Part shown: positions 7,720-15,469 of the stretch, piece after piece | How the letters are laid out: each line of letters opens with the position of its first letter | Position numbering within the stretch: position 1 is the first letter of the stretch | DNA from: an uncultured Ignavibacteria bacterium | GTDB lineage: Bacteria; Bacteroidota; Ignavibacteria; Ignavibacteriales; Ignavibacteriaceae | DNA length: 23,423 nucleotides | Reading direction: 5' to 3' | Assembly (NCBI GenBank): GCA_937996765.1 | Contig: CALKUG010000065.1 | Span: 1 to 23,423 of the forward strand | Notes under the pieces: model-generated | What the model saw: only the letters and a program-made list of their open reading frames with translations | Databases searched by the model: none | Told to the model about the DNA's origin: nothing | Made by a program: the position numbers and the translations under genes

Positions 7720-8529
7720 TTATGTCAGTTCATTTGCAAGTAACACTTTTTTTCTTGCACTGCCCCAATGGTATCCCCCAACCAATCCTTTTCCTTGTAT
7801 AACTCTATGGCAAGGAATAAAGTAACTAATGGGGTTCCTTCCAATCGCTGTTCCCACCGCCCTATATCCTTTTGAGCCTATTCTATTTGCAAGAGCTGCG
7901 TATGTAGTAACGTTGCCTCTTGGTATAGTAAGCAGTGCCTCCCACACTTTTATCTGAAAATTAGTACCAATGAGTAATAGCTTAGATTCTACTTTTTTTC
8001 CTTCAATGGCATTGATCAACTCTTTATATACTAAATCGTTTATCTCATCATTTCTTTTGAATTCCGCATAAGGATATCGCGCTCTATAATCATCCAGAAA
8101 TTCCTTCTCACTTTCGCCAAATGCAATTCCTGTAATTCCTCGCTTTGAGGTAAGAATAAATGTCTTTCCTAAAATTCCCTCATATATTCCATAGTTCATA
8201 GTAATTCCATCTCCACCTTTCTTAAACTCTCCAGGTGTCATGGCTTCGTAGTTAACAAAAAGGTCGTATATACGACTCTCAGAACTTATATTATATTTTA
8301 CCGAAACATCCAGAAGCGACTCTCCCATATCAACTACTTTTTTTATCAGAGTAAGGCGCGAGTAGTTAAAATACCGTTGGGGTGATATACCGGTTAACTT
8401 TTTAAATAATCGAGATAAATCGTCGGGGTGCATAGCAACTGCAGTTGCTATTTTTTCCAAAGAAAATCCTTCATGTGAAGAGGAGTCTAATAGATTGAGT
8501 GTTTCTTCGATAATCCTGTAGTTATTCAT
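7720..8529 (-). CDS. Ada-like fusion: AraC-type HTH plus O6-methylguanine-DNA methyltransferase
   Basis: A 269-residue two-part protein. Residues about 5-100 are an AraC-family helix-turn-helix domain ('FSLEKIATAVAMHPDDLSRL', 'ISPQRYFNYSRL', 'MTPGEFKKGG'). The remainder is an alkyltransferase: a ribonuclease-like N-terminal region, then 'IKVWEALLTIPRGNVTTYA' and the active-site motif 'IPCHRVI' with Cys240 as methyl acceptor, then 'GGYHWGSARKKVLL'. By family knowledge it repairs O6-methylguanine irreversibly and may control transcription. It lacks the N-terminal zinc-binding domain with which E. coli Ada senses methylphosphotriesters, so any regulation must be triggered differently, for instance by Cys240 methylation. 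It lies 69 nt downstream of a small membrane protein gene on the same strand. No Shine-Dalgarno sequence is seen before the ATG. Confidence 0.9.
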   Translation of the reverse strand: MNNYRIIEETLNLLDSSSHEGFSLEKIATAVAMHPDDLSRLFKKLTGISPQRYFNYSRLTLIKKVVDMGESLLDVSVKYNISSESRIYDLFVNYEAMTPGEFKKGGDGITMNYGIYEGILGKTFILTSKRGITGIAFGESEKEFLDDYRARYPYAEFKRNDEINDLVYKELINAIEGKKVESKLLLIGTNFQIKVWEALLTIPRGNVTTYAALANRIGSKGYRAVGTAIGRNPISYFIPCHRVIQGKGLVGGYHWGSARKKVLLANELT

Positions 8530-8598
8530 AATTAACTTTTTTTTTGTTTGTGCAACAATAAAGAGAATATCAGGATTTAGCCACCCGAAATTTGTAGC

Positions 8599-9099
8599 TT
8601 AACCTTTTGCCGCTAAGTAAGCAGCCATCAAGTAAAAAATACTCACAAATAATGAAAGTCCTGCAATCATATAAGCAAAAAGTAGAATTAGTCTTGAACG
8701 GGTAAGTTTATGGCCTTTTTCAGATATTTCGGGTACTAATTGACTCTCCTCTACAATTGCATTAACTTCTTTTGGTTCATTGTAAGTGGTTCTTACGTCA
8801 TCGTAATAAAAAGCCTCAACGCTCTCTTTATCTTCACTGTTTACATAAATTGGGGGTTTTATGGTACTTACCTCGCCAATGGTTACCCGTTCTAATTGTG
8901 GACGCTTATTCAGTTTGTTTTTAGGTTGCGAACCAGATTCGGTATTGCTGCTAATGGACTCATTGCTCTGGTCAGGATTTCCTTGCAGCAATTGAATTGT
9001 TTTTTTAATTCGCCTGATAACAAAAAATTGATAGGCAACCACACCCAAAAGTAGTGCTATCAAAAAAGAGAGCAAAAGAAATATTGCTTTGTCTTCCAT
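8599..9099 (-). CDS. Small protein with two terminal membrane segments, function unknown
   Basis: I do not recognise a family. The 166-residue product has one hydrophobic segment at the extreme N terminus (about 6-28, 'IFLLLSFLIALLLGVVAY') followed by basic 'IRRIKK', and a second near the C terminus (about 137-160, 'LILLFAYMIAGLSLFVSIFY'). The ~100 residues between are hydrophilic, rich in Ser, Asn, Glu and Lys, low in complexity and probably disordered. Basic residues after the first segment and before the second suggest both ends are anchored in the inner membrane with the middle in the cytoplasm. The gene is divergent from the SMR exporter with a 49-nt gap and upstream of the Ada-like gene on the same strand. 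A role in envelope scaffolding or regulation would be a guess. Confidence 0.7.
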   Translation of the reverse strand: MEDKAIFLLLSFLIALLLGVVAYQFFVIRRIKKTIQLLQGNPDQSNESISSNTESGSQPKNKLNKRPQLERVTIGEVSTIKPPIYVNSEDKESVEAFYYDDVRTTYNEPKEVNAIVEESQLVPEISEKGHKLTRSRLILLFAYMIAGLSLFVSIFYLMAAYLAAKG

Positions 9100-9148
9100 A
9101 CCTATTTACATTTCGTTTTGCATAAAAATAAATAAAGTTAGGATAAAA

Positions 9149-9475
9149 ATGAAATGGTTATTGCTACTAATAGCTGGTCTATTTGAAATTGCATGGGCAA
9201 TTGGCATAAAATATACCGATGGTTTTACAAAAATATTTCCATCAGTTTTAACAATAGCAGCAATGATTGTAAGTATGTACCTACTTTCTATTTCAATTAA
9301 ATTTATACCTGTGGGCACAGCATATGCTGTTTGGACGGGAATAGGTGCGGCCGGAACCGCCCTACTTAGTATTTGGTTATTCAAAGAATCAACGGATCCT
9401 CTTCGACTTTTATTCATAGGATTTATTTTAGTAGGAATTATCGGGCTAAAGGTTGTTAGTTCAAGCGCCGAATAA
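9149..9475 (+). CDS. gdx: SMR-family exporter of the Gdx/SugE (guanidinium) type
   Basis: A 108-residue four-helix membrane protein of the small multidrug resistance family, which works as a dual-topology dimer exchanging substrate for protons. Glu13 in helix 1 ('LLIAGLFEIAWAIGIKYT') is the proton/substrate site, and Trp16 and 'PVGTAYAVWTGIGAAGTALL' are also typical. The run 'IGIKYTDGF..FPSVLTIAAMIVSM' follows the SugE/Gdx branch rather than the EmrE/Qac branch, so guanidinium export is the likelier function. The start chosen is the ATG at 9149 because it begins the family's N terminus and has TTAGGA five nt upstream. An in-frame ATG at 9089 would add an atypical 20-residue leader overlapping the divergent gene. 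I see no guanidine riboswitch in front of it. Confidence 0.87.
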   Translation: MKWLLLLIAGLFEIAWAIGIKYTDGFTKIFPSVLTIAAMIVSMYLLSISIKFIPVGTAYAVWTGIGAAGTALLSIWLFKESTDPLRLLFIGFILVGIIGLKVVSSSAE

Positions 9476-9538
9476 TTTTGCTCGGAATTTGAATTTGTAA
9501 AATTCTCTTTGTAACTTTTGTGTAATCAGAAATAGGTT

Positions 9539-11017
9539 TTGGACTTGGGCTCTCATACGGAAGAAGAAAACTACGAGCTACAAATGCTTAGGCATTTGTT
9601 TGCTAAATTAACCAACTTTAATTTTAAATCTGCTGGGCAAAAAGATTTAGAGCATGGTCATATGCATGACCTCTCTCAGCTTCAGCCCAAAGATATTGTT
9701 GCCATTATTCAAGACCTGGAATCCCACCAAGAAGAACTTCGCGTTCAGAACGAAGAACTTGTTGCTTCTAAACTCGAAATTGACCGACTTTACACAAAAT
9801 ACCAAGATATTTACGATAACTCACCAATCGGTTATCTCATTATTAATATCCATGGACAAATTGTTGAAGTCAACCAAACTGCTGTTCAACTATTGGGCTA
9901 CAACAAAGAAGAGATAAGACGGTTTAAATACTTAACCATATTTGTAGCACCGGAAGATAGAGGACTGTATCTACAGTTTTTTTCTTTGCTTATTACGGCA
10001 CATACCCCTCGCACCATCGCTCTGCGTTTAAAAAGGCGTAGTGGTGAAAATATTTATTGCCATCTTGAAGGCATTGCAGATTCTGGAAGTTATTCCAATC
10101 GACTCACGGAATTCAGAATTGCAATTTCTGATATTTCGCAATTAAAAAAGGCAGAGGATGAAGTTCTTCGTTTGAATAAATCGCTTGAGAAAAGAGTTCA
10201 AGAAAGAACAGAAGAACTTGAGGGTGTTAATCGTGAACTTACTCAGGAAATATCCGAACGTAAAGCCATTGAGGAGGAGTTGCGTGTAACCGCAGCTGAA
10301 CTCAAGAAGTTAAATGTAGCTAAGGACAAGCTCTTCTCACTTATTGCTCACGATTTACGAAGCCCTTTTACTTCCTTACTGAGTTTGCTCAATATAATGG
10401 TGAATTCATTCGAAAATATCCCCGAAGATAAATTAAAAGAGTATCTCAATAAAATATACACCAATGCAAAAAGTGTTTTTAATCTTATTGAGAACCTATT
10501 ACAATGGTCGCGCATTCAAATTGAAGGATTTGATATACTCCCTACCCATTTCAGCATCCAATCTCTTGTTGATAAGGTTATGTACATACACAAACAGCAA
10601 GCAGAGCTTAAAAGAATTACTATACTCAACGACACACAAAGCAATCCCTTTATTTACGCTGATCAGAATATGGTAGGAGCAGTTCTCAGGAACTTGTTGA
10701 GTAATGCCATTAAGTTTACAAACAAAGAGGGGGTTATACGTTTCAATTCCGAAGTTCAACAAAACACATTAAAAATTAGTATTGAGGATAGCGGCATTGG
10801 CATGGATCCCGATGTACAGAGTTCACTATTTAGGCAAGATCGATTTATTTCAACTTCGGGTACAAACAACGAACAAGGAACCGGGCTTGGACTTATTCTT
10901 TGTAAAGAATTAATCGAAAAAAATAATGGTGAGATAGATGTATTCAGTAAACCCGGCAAAGGATCAACTTTTTGGTTTATACTGCCAATATCCCCCCATT
11001 CATTAAACAAGTCTTAA
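9539..11017 (+). CDS. PAS-domain histidine kinase
   Basis: A 492-residue kinase without membrane segments. Residues 1 to about 85 are helical and contain the 'LESHQEELRVQNEELVASK' linker common before PAS domains. One PAS domain (about 88-200, 'YDNSPIGYLIINIHGQIVEV') ends in 'FRIAISDISQLKKAE', followed by a coiled coil (about 200-262). The phosphotransfer domain carries His271 in 'LFSLIAHDLRSPFTS'. The HATPase domain has 'LLSNAIKFTN', 'DSGIGMDPD' and 'GTGLGLILCKELIE'. The start is uncertain: the frame is closed at 9533-9535, TTG codons lie at 9539 and 9545, and the first ATG is at 9584 (residue 16); none has a good ribosome site. No partner regulator is adjacent on this strand; the nearest receivers lie at 3467-7657. 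Its 3' end overlaps the convergent lyase gene by 15 nt. Confidence 0.9.
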   Translation: MDLGSHTEEENYELQMLRHLFAKLTNFNFKSAGQKDLEHGHMHDLSQLQPKDIVAIIQDLESHQEELRVQNEELVASKLEIDRLYTKYQDIYDNSPIGYLIINIHGQIVEVNQTAVQLLGYNKEEIRRFKYLTIFVAPEDRGLYLQFFSLLITAHTPRTIALRLKRRSGENIYCHLEGIADSGSYSNRLTEFRIAISDISQLKKAEDEVLRLNKSLEKRVQERTEELEGVNRELTQEISERKAIEEELRVTAAELKKLNVAKDKLFSLIAHDLRSPFTSLLSLLNIMVNSFENIPEDKLKEYLNKIYTNAKSVFNLIENLLQWSRIQIEGFDILPTHFSIQSLVDKVMYIHKQQAELKRITILNDTQSNPFIYADQNMVGAVLRNLLSNAIKFTNKEGVIRFNSEVQQNTLKISIEDSGIGMDPDVQSSLFRQDRFISTSGTNNEQGTGLGLILCKELIEKNNGEIDVFSKPGKGSTFWFILPISPHSLNKS

Positions 11018-11923
11018 AAACTTAGCCGTATCGTAAGTCTTTTGTGCAAGCCGAACTGTGGCTCTATCAACCATTCTACCCTCAATGGTAACTGCTCCCT
11101 TTCCCACCAATGCAGCTGCATTTAGGGCATTAATAATTGTAAGTGCTCTCTCAATTTCTTCAGTGGATGGTGAAAAGACCTTATTGATAACCGGAATCTG
11201 ATTGGGATGAATAGCCCATTTTCCATCAAAACCCAATGCAGCAGCCATACCCGCAGATTTAGTTAATCCCTCGTCATCCTTGAAATTTCCGTATGGAGCA
11301 TCAATAACCATCAAACCATTAGCCTTTGCGGCCATAACCATTCTACTGTGTACAAAATGCCAACGATGTCCGGGATAAATTTCTTCCTCGTTTTCTCCGT
11401 GCCCACTAATCGAAACGAGACGTGCACCGATAGAACTTGAATAATCGGCAATTCCAAAAACTAACGTTTTTAACCGAGTGCTTGCCGCAGCAATGGATGA
11501 AACTTCATTCAGTCCTTCTGCACTTTCAATTGAGGCCTCAAGCCCTATTGTGTTTTTATTCTCTGCCGATGCCTCTACCTGGTTGAGCAGTATATCGGCA
11601 AAATGGACTTCCGCTGCATTATTTATTTTGGGAAGTACCAGAGAGTCGATACCACCTTCGGTCAATGATGCTACAGCAATAATATCCTGGTAACAAAAAG
11701 GTGTATCTACACCGTTAACTCGAACGGTAACCGTCTTGCTGCCAAATTCGAGAGAAGATAGTGATTGCATTACTTTTTCACGTGCAATATGTTTTTCGGA
11801 AACAGGTACGCTGTCCTCCAAATCAAACATTATTACATCAACATCACTCGCTACAGCTTTGTGGTGCATTTTTTCTATATGTCCGGGAACGGAAAGTATG
11901 GATCTTCTTGGTTTCATATTCAA
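11003..11923 (-). CDS. CitE-like acyl-CoA lyase/thioesterase (HpcH/HpaI aldolase family)
   Basis: A 306-residue TIM-barrel enzyme of the citrate lyase beta-subunit-like family. It shows 'RRSILSVPGH' at the N terminus, 'MFDLEDSVPVSEKHIARE' (about 32-49), 'RVNG', 'LVLPKI', and the Mg-binding acids of the family in 'ASIESAEGL' and 'FGIADYSSSIGA'. 'GKWAIHPNQIPVINKVFSP' closes the barrel. Family members cleave or hydrolyse malyl-CoA, beta-methylmalyl-CoA, citramalyl-CoA or citryl-ACP. Since citD and citF are absent nearby, a free-standing malyl-/citramalyl-CoA lyase or (S)-malyl-CoA thioesterase is more likely than citrate lyase. The neighbouring propionyl/methylmalonyl-CoA genes fit CoA-thioester metabolism. 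It is divergent from the permease across a 106-nt gap with two dyads, and tail-to-tail overlapping with the PAS kinase. The exact substrate cannot be read from the sequence. Confidence 0.82.
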   Translation of the reverse strand: MNMKPRRSILSVPGHIEKMHHKAVASDVDVIMFDLEDSVPVSEKHIAREKVMQSLSSLEFGSKTVTVRVNGVDTPFCYQDIIAVASLTEGGIDSLVLPKINNAAEVHFADILLNQVEASAENKNTIGLEASIESAEGLNEVSSIAAASTRLKTLVFGIADYSSSIGARLVSISGHGENEEEIYPGHRWHFVHSRMVMAAKANGLMVIDAPYGNFKDDEGLTKSAGMAAALGFDGKWAIHPNQIPVINKVFSPSTEEIERALTIINALNAAALVGKGAVTIEGRMVDRATVRLAQKTYDTAKFLRLV

Positions 11924-11958
11924 TAATTTAGTTGTTGTAACATTCTGTATAATTTGAT

Positions 11959-11983
11959 TTTAATTGTGTAATGTACAATTAAA
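11959..11983. promoter_or_regulatory. Inverted repeat, candidate operator in the lyase-permease gap
   Basis: Perfect 9-nt arms TTTAATTGT (11959-11967) and ACAATTAAA (11975-11983) flank a 7-nt spacer. The repeat is AT-rich, has no T-tract, and lies between divergent start codons. A protein-binding dyad is therefore more plausible than a terminator. Confidence 0.45.
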
Positions 11984-11997
11984 GTGCTAAATTTCGA

Positions 11998-12011
11998 AGT
12001 TAATATTAACT
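11998..12011. promoter_or_regulatory. 14-bp perfect palindrome upstream of the permease
   Basis: AGTTAATATTAACT is a perfect palindrome ending 18 nt before the permease ATG. It follows TAAATTTC (11988-11995), which is one base from a Bacteroidota -7 element, so a protein bound here would cover the transcription start. The promoter assignment itself is weak. Confidence 0.4.
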
Positions 12012-12029
12012 CAGGATATTTTATTACGA

Positions 12030-13904
12030 ATGTTTGGCATACCCGATAGTATTTTTTACTGGATTTTAAATCTTGGCATAATAGCCCTTTTTGTTTTTTT
12101 AGCCCGAAAGAAAAATCTTCTTAGTTTTTTTGAGGGTGGTCGCTGGTGGCTGACTTGGTTAGCGGTTGGCATACTTACCCTTATGGACGAAGTGACAAGT
12201 ATTTACTATGCCCCTATTGAAGCTTACCGTTTTATAGGTTTAAAAGCTGTTTTTTACATCGCCCTTACCTCTGTTATTGTGCGATTTCTTTCAACTCGAA
12301 TGACCGAAATTGCTCACATACTTGAGGCAAATGGAATTAAAGGCGGTGGGGTTTATTCATTTGCCTACATCGTATTTGGCCCTACAATGTCGTTTGTTGC
12401 CATTTCTTCGATTATGGTTACCTATGTACTAACCGCAACAATTTCCACTGTTAGTGCTGTTAATAACGGCTTAGCTTTTGTTGATATTTCTAATTCCGTA
12501 AAATTTGTGTTGTACTTAGTAATCATCTGGATCATTACGGGAATCAATATTCTCGGTATCAAAGAGAATGCAAAATTTACTTACATTATTTTTATTTTCG
12601 CAGCCTTTGTTTTACTGAACTTCTTGTTGGGCGGTGTGTTAAACTTTAACGACACAAATATTGAAAACCTCACGACCGCATGGCAAGGATTTTCAACTGA
12701 CCTAACACAAGGTAACCCAATGACAATATACTCTAATTTGGTTATTGGTATAGGTAGTTGTATTCTCGCATACTCCGGAATAGAATCTGTATTACAAACC
12801 GCATCGTTAGTAAAAAATTGGAAAGCAATTCACCGCGCCTACAATTTCCTTGCATACACAGTGGGCATAGTTACTCCTTTAGTTGTGTTTTTTGCACTCT
12901 CTGCACTTCCTGTAGAGCAATATGAACACCACGAATACGATTTAATACCTACTGTAGCAATGTTATTTAACGGAAGTTGGTTTGGAATTACCGTTTCTGT
13001 ACTTGCCGGTTTTACATTGATTATGGCGGTAAATACTGCAATGGTTGCATCAGGCGAATTGATAGAAAAAATTGCAGAGAGATACCACTTTAACTGGCTT
13101 GTAGCGGTTAACCGTCAACACTCACTCTATCGTATCCATGTACTTAACGGCATTTTTTATACAGCCATCATATTTTTAACAATGGGTTCGCAAGCTGTGC
13201 TTGCTGAAATGTACGCTGTTGGATTGGTTGCCAGTTTTGCAATTAACACTCTTTCGTTACTTATCTACCGTTATCGCTCCGGTTCTGCAAAAATAGAATA
13301 TAAAACCTCACGAACAGGTTCTTTGCTTATATTCATTTTACTTGTAAGTGTATTTGGATATATCATTGCACATCGTTTAGATGGAACGGTATTGTGGGCT
13401 TTGGTAACACTTTTCTTTATTGCCGCAGGACTTTACATCGCGAAAAAACGTCCGCCTGAAGATAAAATTTGGAAACAATCTGATACACCATTAGATGTTA
13501 TAATTGCTTTGTCGGATATCCCCGACAAAGAAGTGCATTTATATTTAGTTCGTTCAAATAGTCCCGAACTTCTTAATCCTCGTGATAATTCAGTTTATAT
13601 AAGCTTCTTCTTACCAAGAACGGATAGGCCTGATATTGATTTAAAAAATCATTTTTGGCTTTCTATTTCAGGCAGAAGGAGTCTCTATGAAATGATTTAC
13701 GGCATACTCGAATCTATCCGATACGATTTGGGTGAGAGTAAAGAGGTTCATATTCATGTTGGCTGGCCAATGTCATCGTGGTTAGATAGAATTTCCATCG
13801 GTGTGATGGTATATAATTTAATTCGTTTACCACGTTTATTCCCAAATTTCCATTTCCATATGGATTATCTACCGCAAAAAGCGGCATCAATGTTTAATAA
13901 GTAA
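12030..13904 (+). CDS. APC-superfamily amino-acid permease-like transporter with soluble C-terminal domain
   Basis: A 624-residue inner-membrane protein. Twelve or thirteen hydrophobic segments span about residues 8-475; segments 1-5 have the APC pattern, with a glycine-containing unwound stretch ('GIKGGGVYSFAYIVFGPTM') and 'YSGIESVLQTASL' later. It fits amino-acid permeases of the APC superfamily, which are secondary transporters driven by ion or substrate gradients; the substrate cannot be inferred. The last ~150 residues (about 476-624) are soluble ('VIIALSDIPDKEVHLYLV', 'VHIHVGWPMSSWLDRI') and belong to no domain I can name. The gene is first of a likely operon with the carboxyltransferase and biotin carrier genes, only 20 nt upstream of the former, and is divergent from the CitE-like gene. 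A weak AGGA lies upstream of the ATG. Confidence 0.85.
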   Translation: MFGIPDSIFYWILNLGIIALFVFLARKKNLLSFFEGGRWWLTWLAVGILTLMDEVTSIYYAPIEAYRFIGLKAVFYIALTSVIVRFLSTRMTEIAHILEANGIKGGGVYSFAYIVFGPTMSFVAISSIMVTYVLTATISTVSAVNNGLAFVDISNSVKFVLYLVIIWIITGINILGIKENAKFTYIIFIFAAFVLLNFLLGGVLNFNDTNIENLTTAWQGFSTDLTQGNPMTIYSNLVIGIGSCILAYSGIESVLQTASLVKNWKAIHRAYNFLAYTVGIVTPLVVFFALSALPVEQYEHHEYDLIPTVAMLFNGSWFGITVSVLAGFTLIMAVNTAMVASGELIEKIAERYHFNWLVAVNRQHSLYRIHVLNGIFYTAIIFLTMGSQAVLAEMYAVGLVASFAINTLSLLIYRYRSGSAKIEYKTSRTGSLLIFILLVSVFGYIIAHRLDGTVLWALVTLFFIAAGLYIAKKRPPEDKIWKQSDTPLDVIIALSDIPDKEVHLYLVRSNSPELLNPRDNSVYISFFLPRTDRPDIDLKNHFWLSISGRRSLYEMIYGILESIRYDLGESKEVHIHVGWPMSSWLDRISIGVMVYNLIRLPRLFPNFHFHMDYLPQKAASMFNK

Positions 13905-13924
13905 TTAACTAACAGAGAGCTACT

Positions 13925-15469
13925 ATGTCTATACTGAACAAACTTTCCGAATTCTTTAAGCGCAAAGATAAGGTTGCTGCACACGGTGGTGAAAAAGCCG
14001 TTCAAAAGCAACTTGCTGCCGGTAAGCTTACCGCTCGGGATCGCATAAACTATCTACTTGACGATGAGTCATTTTACGAAACTGACTTATTCGTTGAGCA
14101 TAAATCAGTCGATTTTGGTATGGAGAAAAAAATGCTCCCCGCCGATGGTGTTATCACCGGAACCGGAACCATAAATGGCAAGCCCGTAGCAATATATGCT
14201 CAAGATTTTACCGTTGCTGGAGGCTCCTTAGGATTAGCTCACGCACGTAAAATTACCAAAATTATGGACCATGCAATTCGTTGCGGTATTCCGATCATTG
14301 GAATCAATGATTCCGGCGGAGCCAGAATTCAAGAGGGCGTAAATTCATTAGCCGGTTATGGCGAGATCTTTTACAGGAACACACTTTCATCCGGAATAAT
14401 ACCACAACTCTCTGTTATCCTTGGTCCTTGCGCAGGTGGTGCAGTTTACTCGCCGGCTCTAACCGATTACGTTTTTGTGGTTGATAAAATTTCCAATATG
14501 TTTATCACCGGCCCCGATGTTATTAAAACCGTTCTCGGCGAAGAGATTAGTAAAGAAGACCTTGGTGGAGCCCGTGTACATACCGAAGTAACCGGAAATG
14601 CTCATTTCTTTGCTGATAGTGAAGTAGAATGCTTTGAGCAAATAAAACGATTACTTTCCTTTCTTCCTCAAAATAATAACGAACCACCGGAACTCGCATC
14701 TTCGCGTTTACCTAAAACACGTTTAGAGATTGATAGAATTATCCCTAACGACCCTCGAAAACCTTATGACATTAGAGATGTTATTAAGGCTTTTGCCGAC
14801 GACTCAGATTTTCTTGAGATTCAAGAAAATTGGGCAGCTAATATAGTAATTGGCTTTGCTCGTGTTGATGGTAAAACCGTTGGTATTATTGGTAATCAAC
14901 CTGCTGTGCTTGCAGGTGTATTGGATGTTGATTCTTCTGACAAAGCAGCTCGATTTATACGATTCTGCGATTCGTTTAATATCCCCTTGGTAACCTTGGT
15001 AGATTTACCCGGCTATTTACCGGGCATAGACCAAGAACACGCCGGTGTTATTAGACACGGGGCTAAACTTCTTTATTCTTACAGCGAAGCAACCGTTCCA
15101 AAACTTACCGTTATTTTACGTAAGGCTTACGGTGGCGGATATATTGCAATGTGTTCAAAACACTTAGGAGCAGATTTTGTATATGCTTGGCCAACTGCTG
15201 AGATTGCAGTTATGGGACCTGAAGGAGCAGCAAATATTATCTTCAAATCTGAGATTGCAGCTTCAGATGACCCTGAAACTACACGCAAAGAGAAAGTAAA
15301 AGAATATACAGATAAGTTTGCAAATCCTTATATAGCCGCAGCCAATGGGCATGTTGATGCTGTTATAAACCCACAAGATACTCGTAGAACACTTATACAT
15401 GCATTAAAAATTACGAAAAATAAATCCGAAGCACGCCCTTCTAAAAAACATGGAGTTCCACCATTCTAA
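13925..15469 (+). CDS. Biotin-dependent acyl-CoA carboxyltransferase subunit (PccB/MmdA type)
   Basis: A 514-residue carboxyltransferase of the crotonase-like fold, of usual length for propionyl-CoA carboxylase beta, methylmalonyl-CoA decarboxylase alpha or transcarboxylase 12S. It moves CO2 between carboxybiotin and the alpha carbon of an acyl-CoA. Visible motifs are 'GKLTARDRINYLLD' near the N terminus, 'FTVAGGSLGLAHARKI', the oxyanion-type loop 'GINDSGGARIQEGV', 'GPCAGGAVYSPALTD', and in the second half 'LVDLPGYLPG', 'RKAYGGGYIAM' and 'MGPEGAANIIF'. It ends in TAATG, so its stop overlaps the biotin carrier start by one base. Neither a biotin carboxylase subunit nor a membrane decarboxylase beta subunit lies in the window. 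Carboxylase (with an unlinked biotin carboxylase), sodium-pumping decarboxylase and transcarboxylase all remain possible. Propionyl/methylmalonyl-CoA is the likeliest substrate pair. Confidence 0.92.
   Translation: MSILNKLSEFFKRKDKVAAHGGEKAVQKQLAAGKLTARDRINYLLDDESFYETDLFVEHKSVDFGMEKKMLPADGVITGTGTINGKPVAIYAQDFTVAGGSLGLAHARKITKIMDHAIRCGIPIIGINDSGGARIQEGVNSLAGYGEIFYRNTLSSGIIPQLSVILGPCAGGAVYSPALTDYVFVVDKISNMFITGPDVIKTVLGEEISKEDLGGARVHTEVTGNAHFFADSEVECFEQIKRLLSFLPQNNNEPPELASSRLPKTRLEIDRIIPNDPRKPYDIRDVIKAFADDSDFLEIQENWAANIVIGFARVDGKTVGIIGNQPAVLAGVLDVDSSDKAARFIRFCDSFNIPLVTLVDLPGYLPGIDQEHAGVIRHGAKLLYSYSEATVPKLTVILRKAYGGGYIAMCSKHLGADFVYAWPTAEIAVMGPEGAANIIFKSEIAASDDPETTRKEKVKEYTDKFANPYIAAANGHVDAVINPQDTRRTLIHALKITKNKSEARPSKKHGVPPF

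Noticed and set aside
9089..9148. N-terminal extension of the SMR exporter from an ATG at 9089
   Set aside because: It would add a polar 20-residue leader absent from the family and overlap the divergent gene; the ATG at 9149 begins the conserved helix.
9491..9505. Small inverted repeat GAATTT-GTA-AAATTC after the exporter gene
   Set aside because: The stem is only six AT-rich base pairs with no proper T-tract, so neither a terminator nor an operator can be supported.
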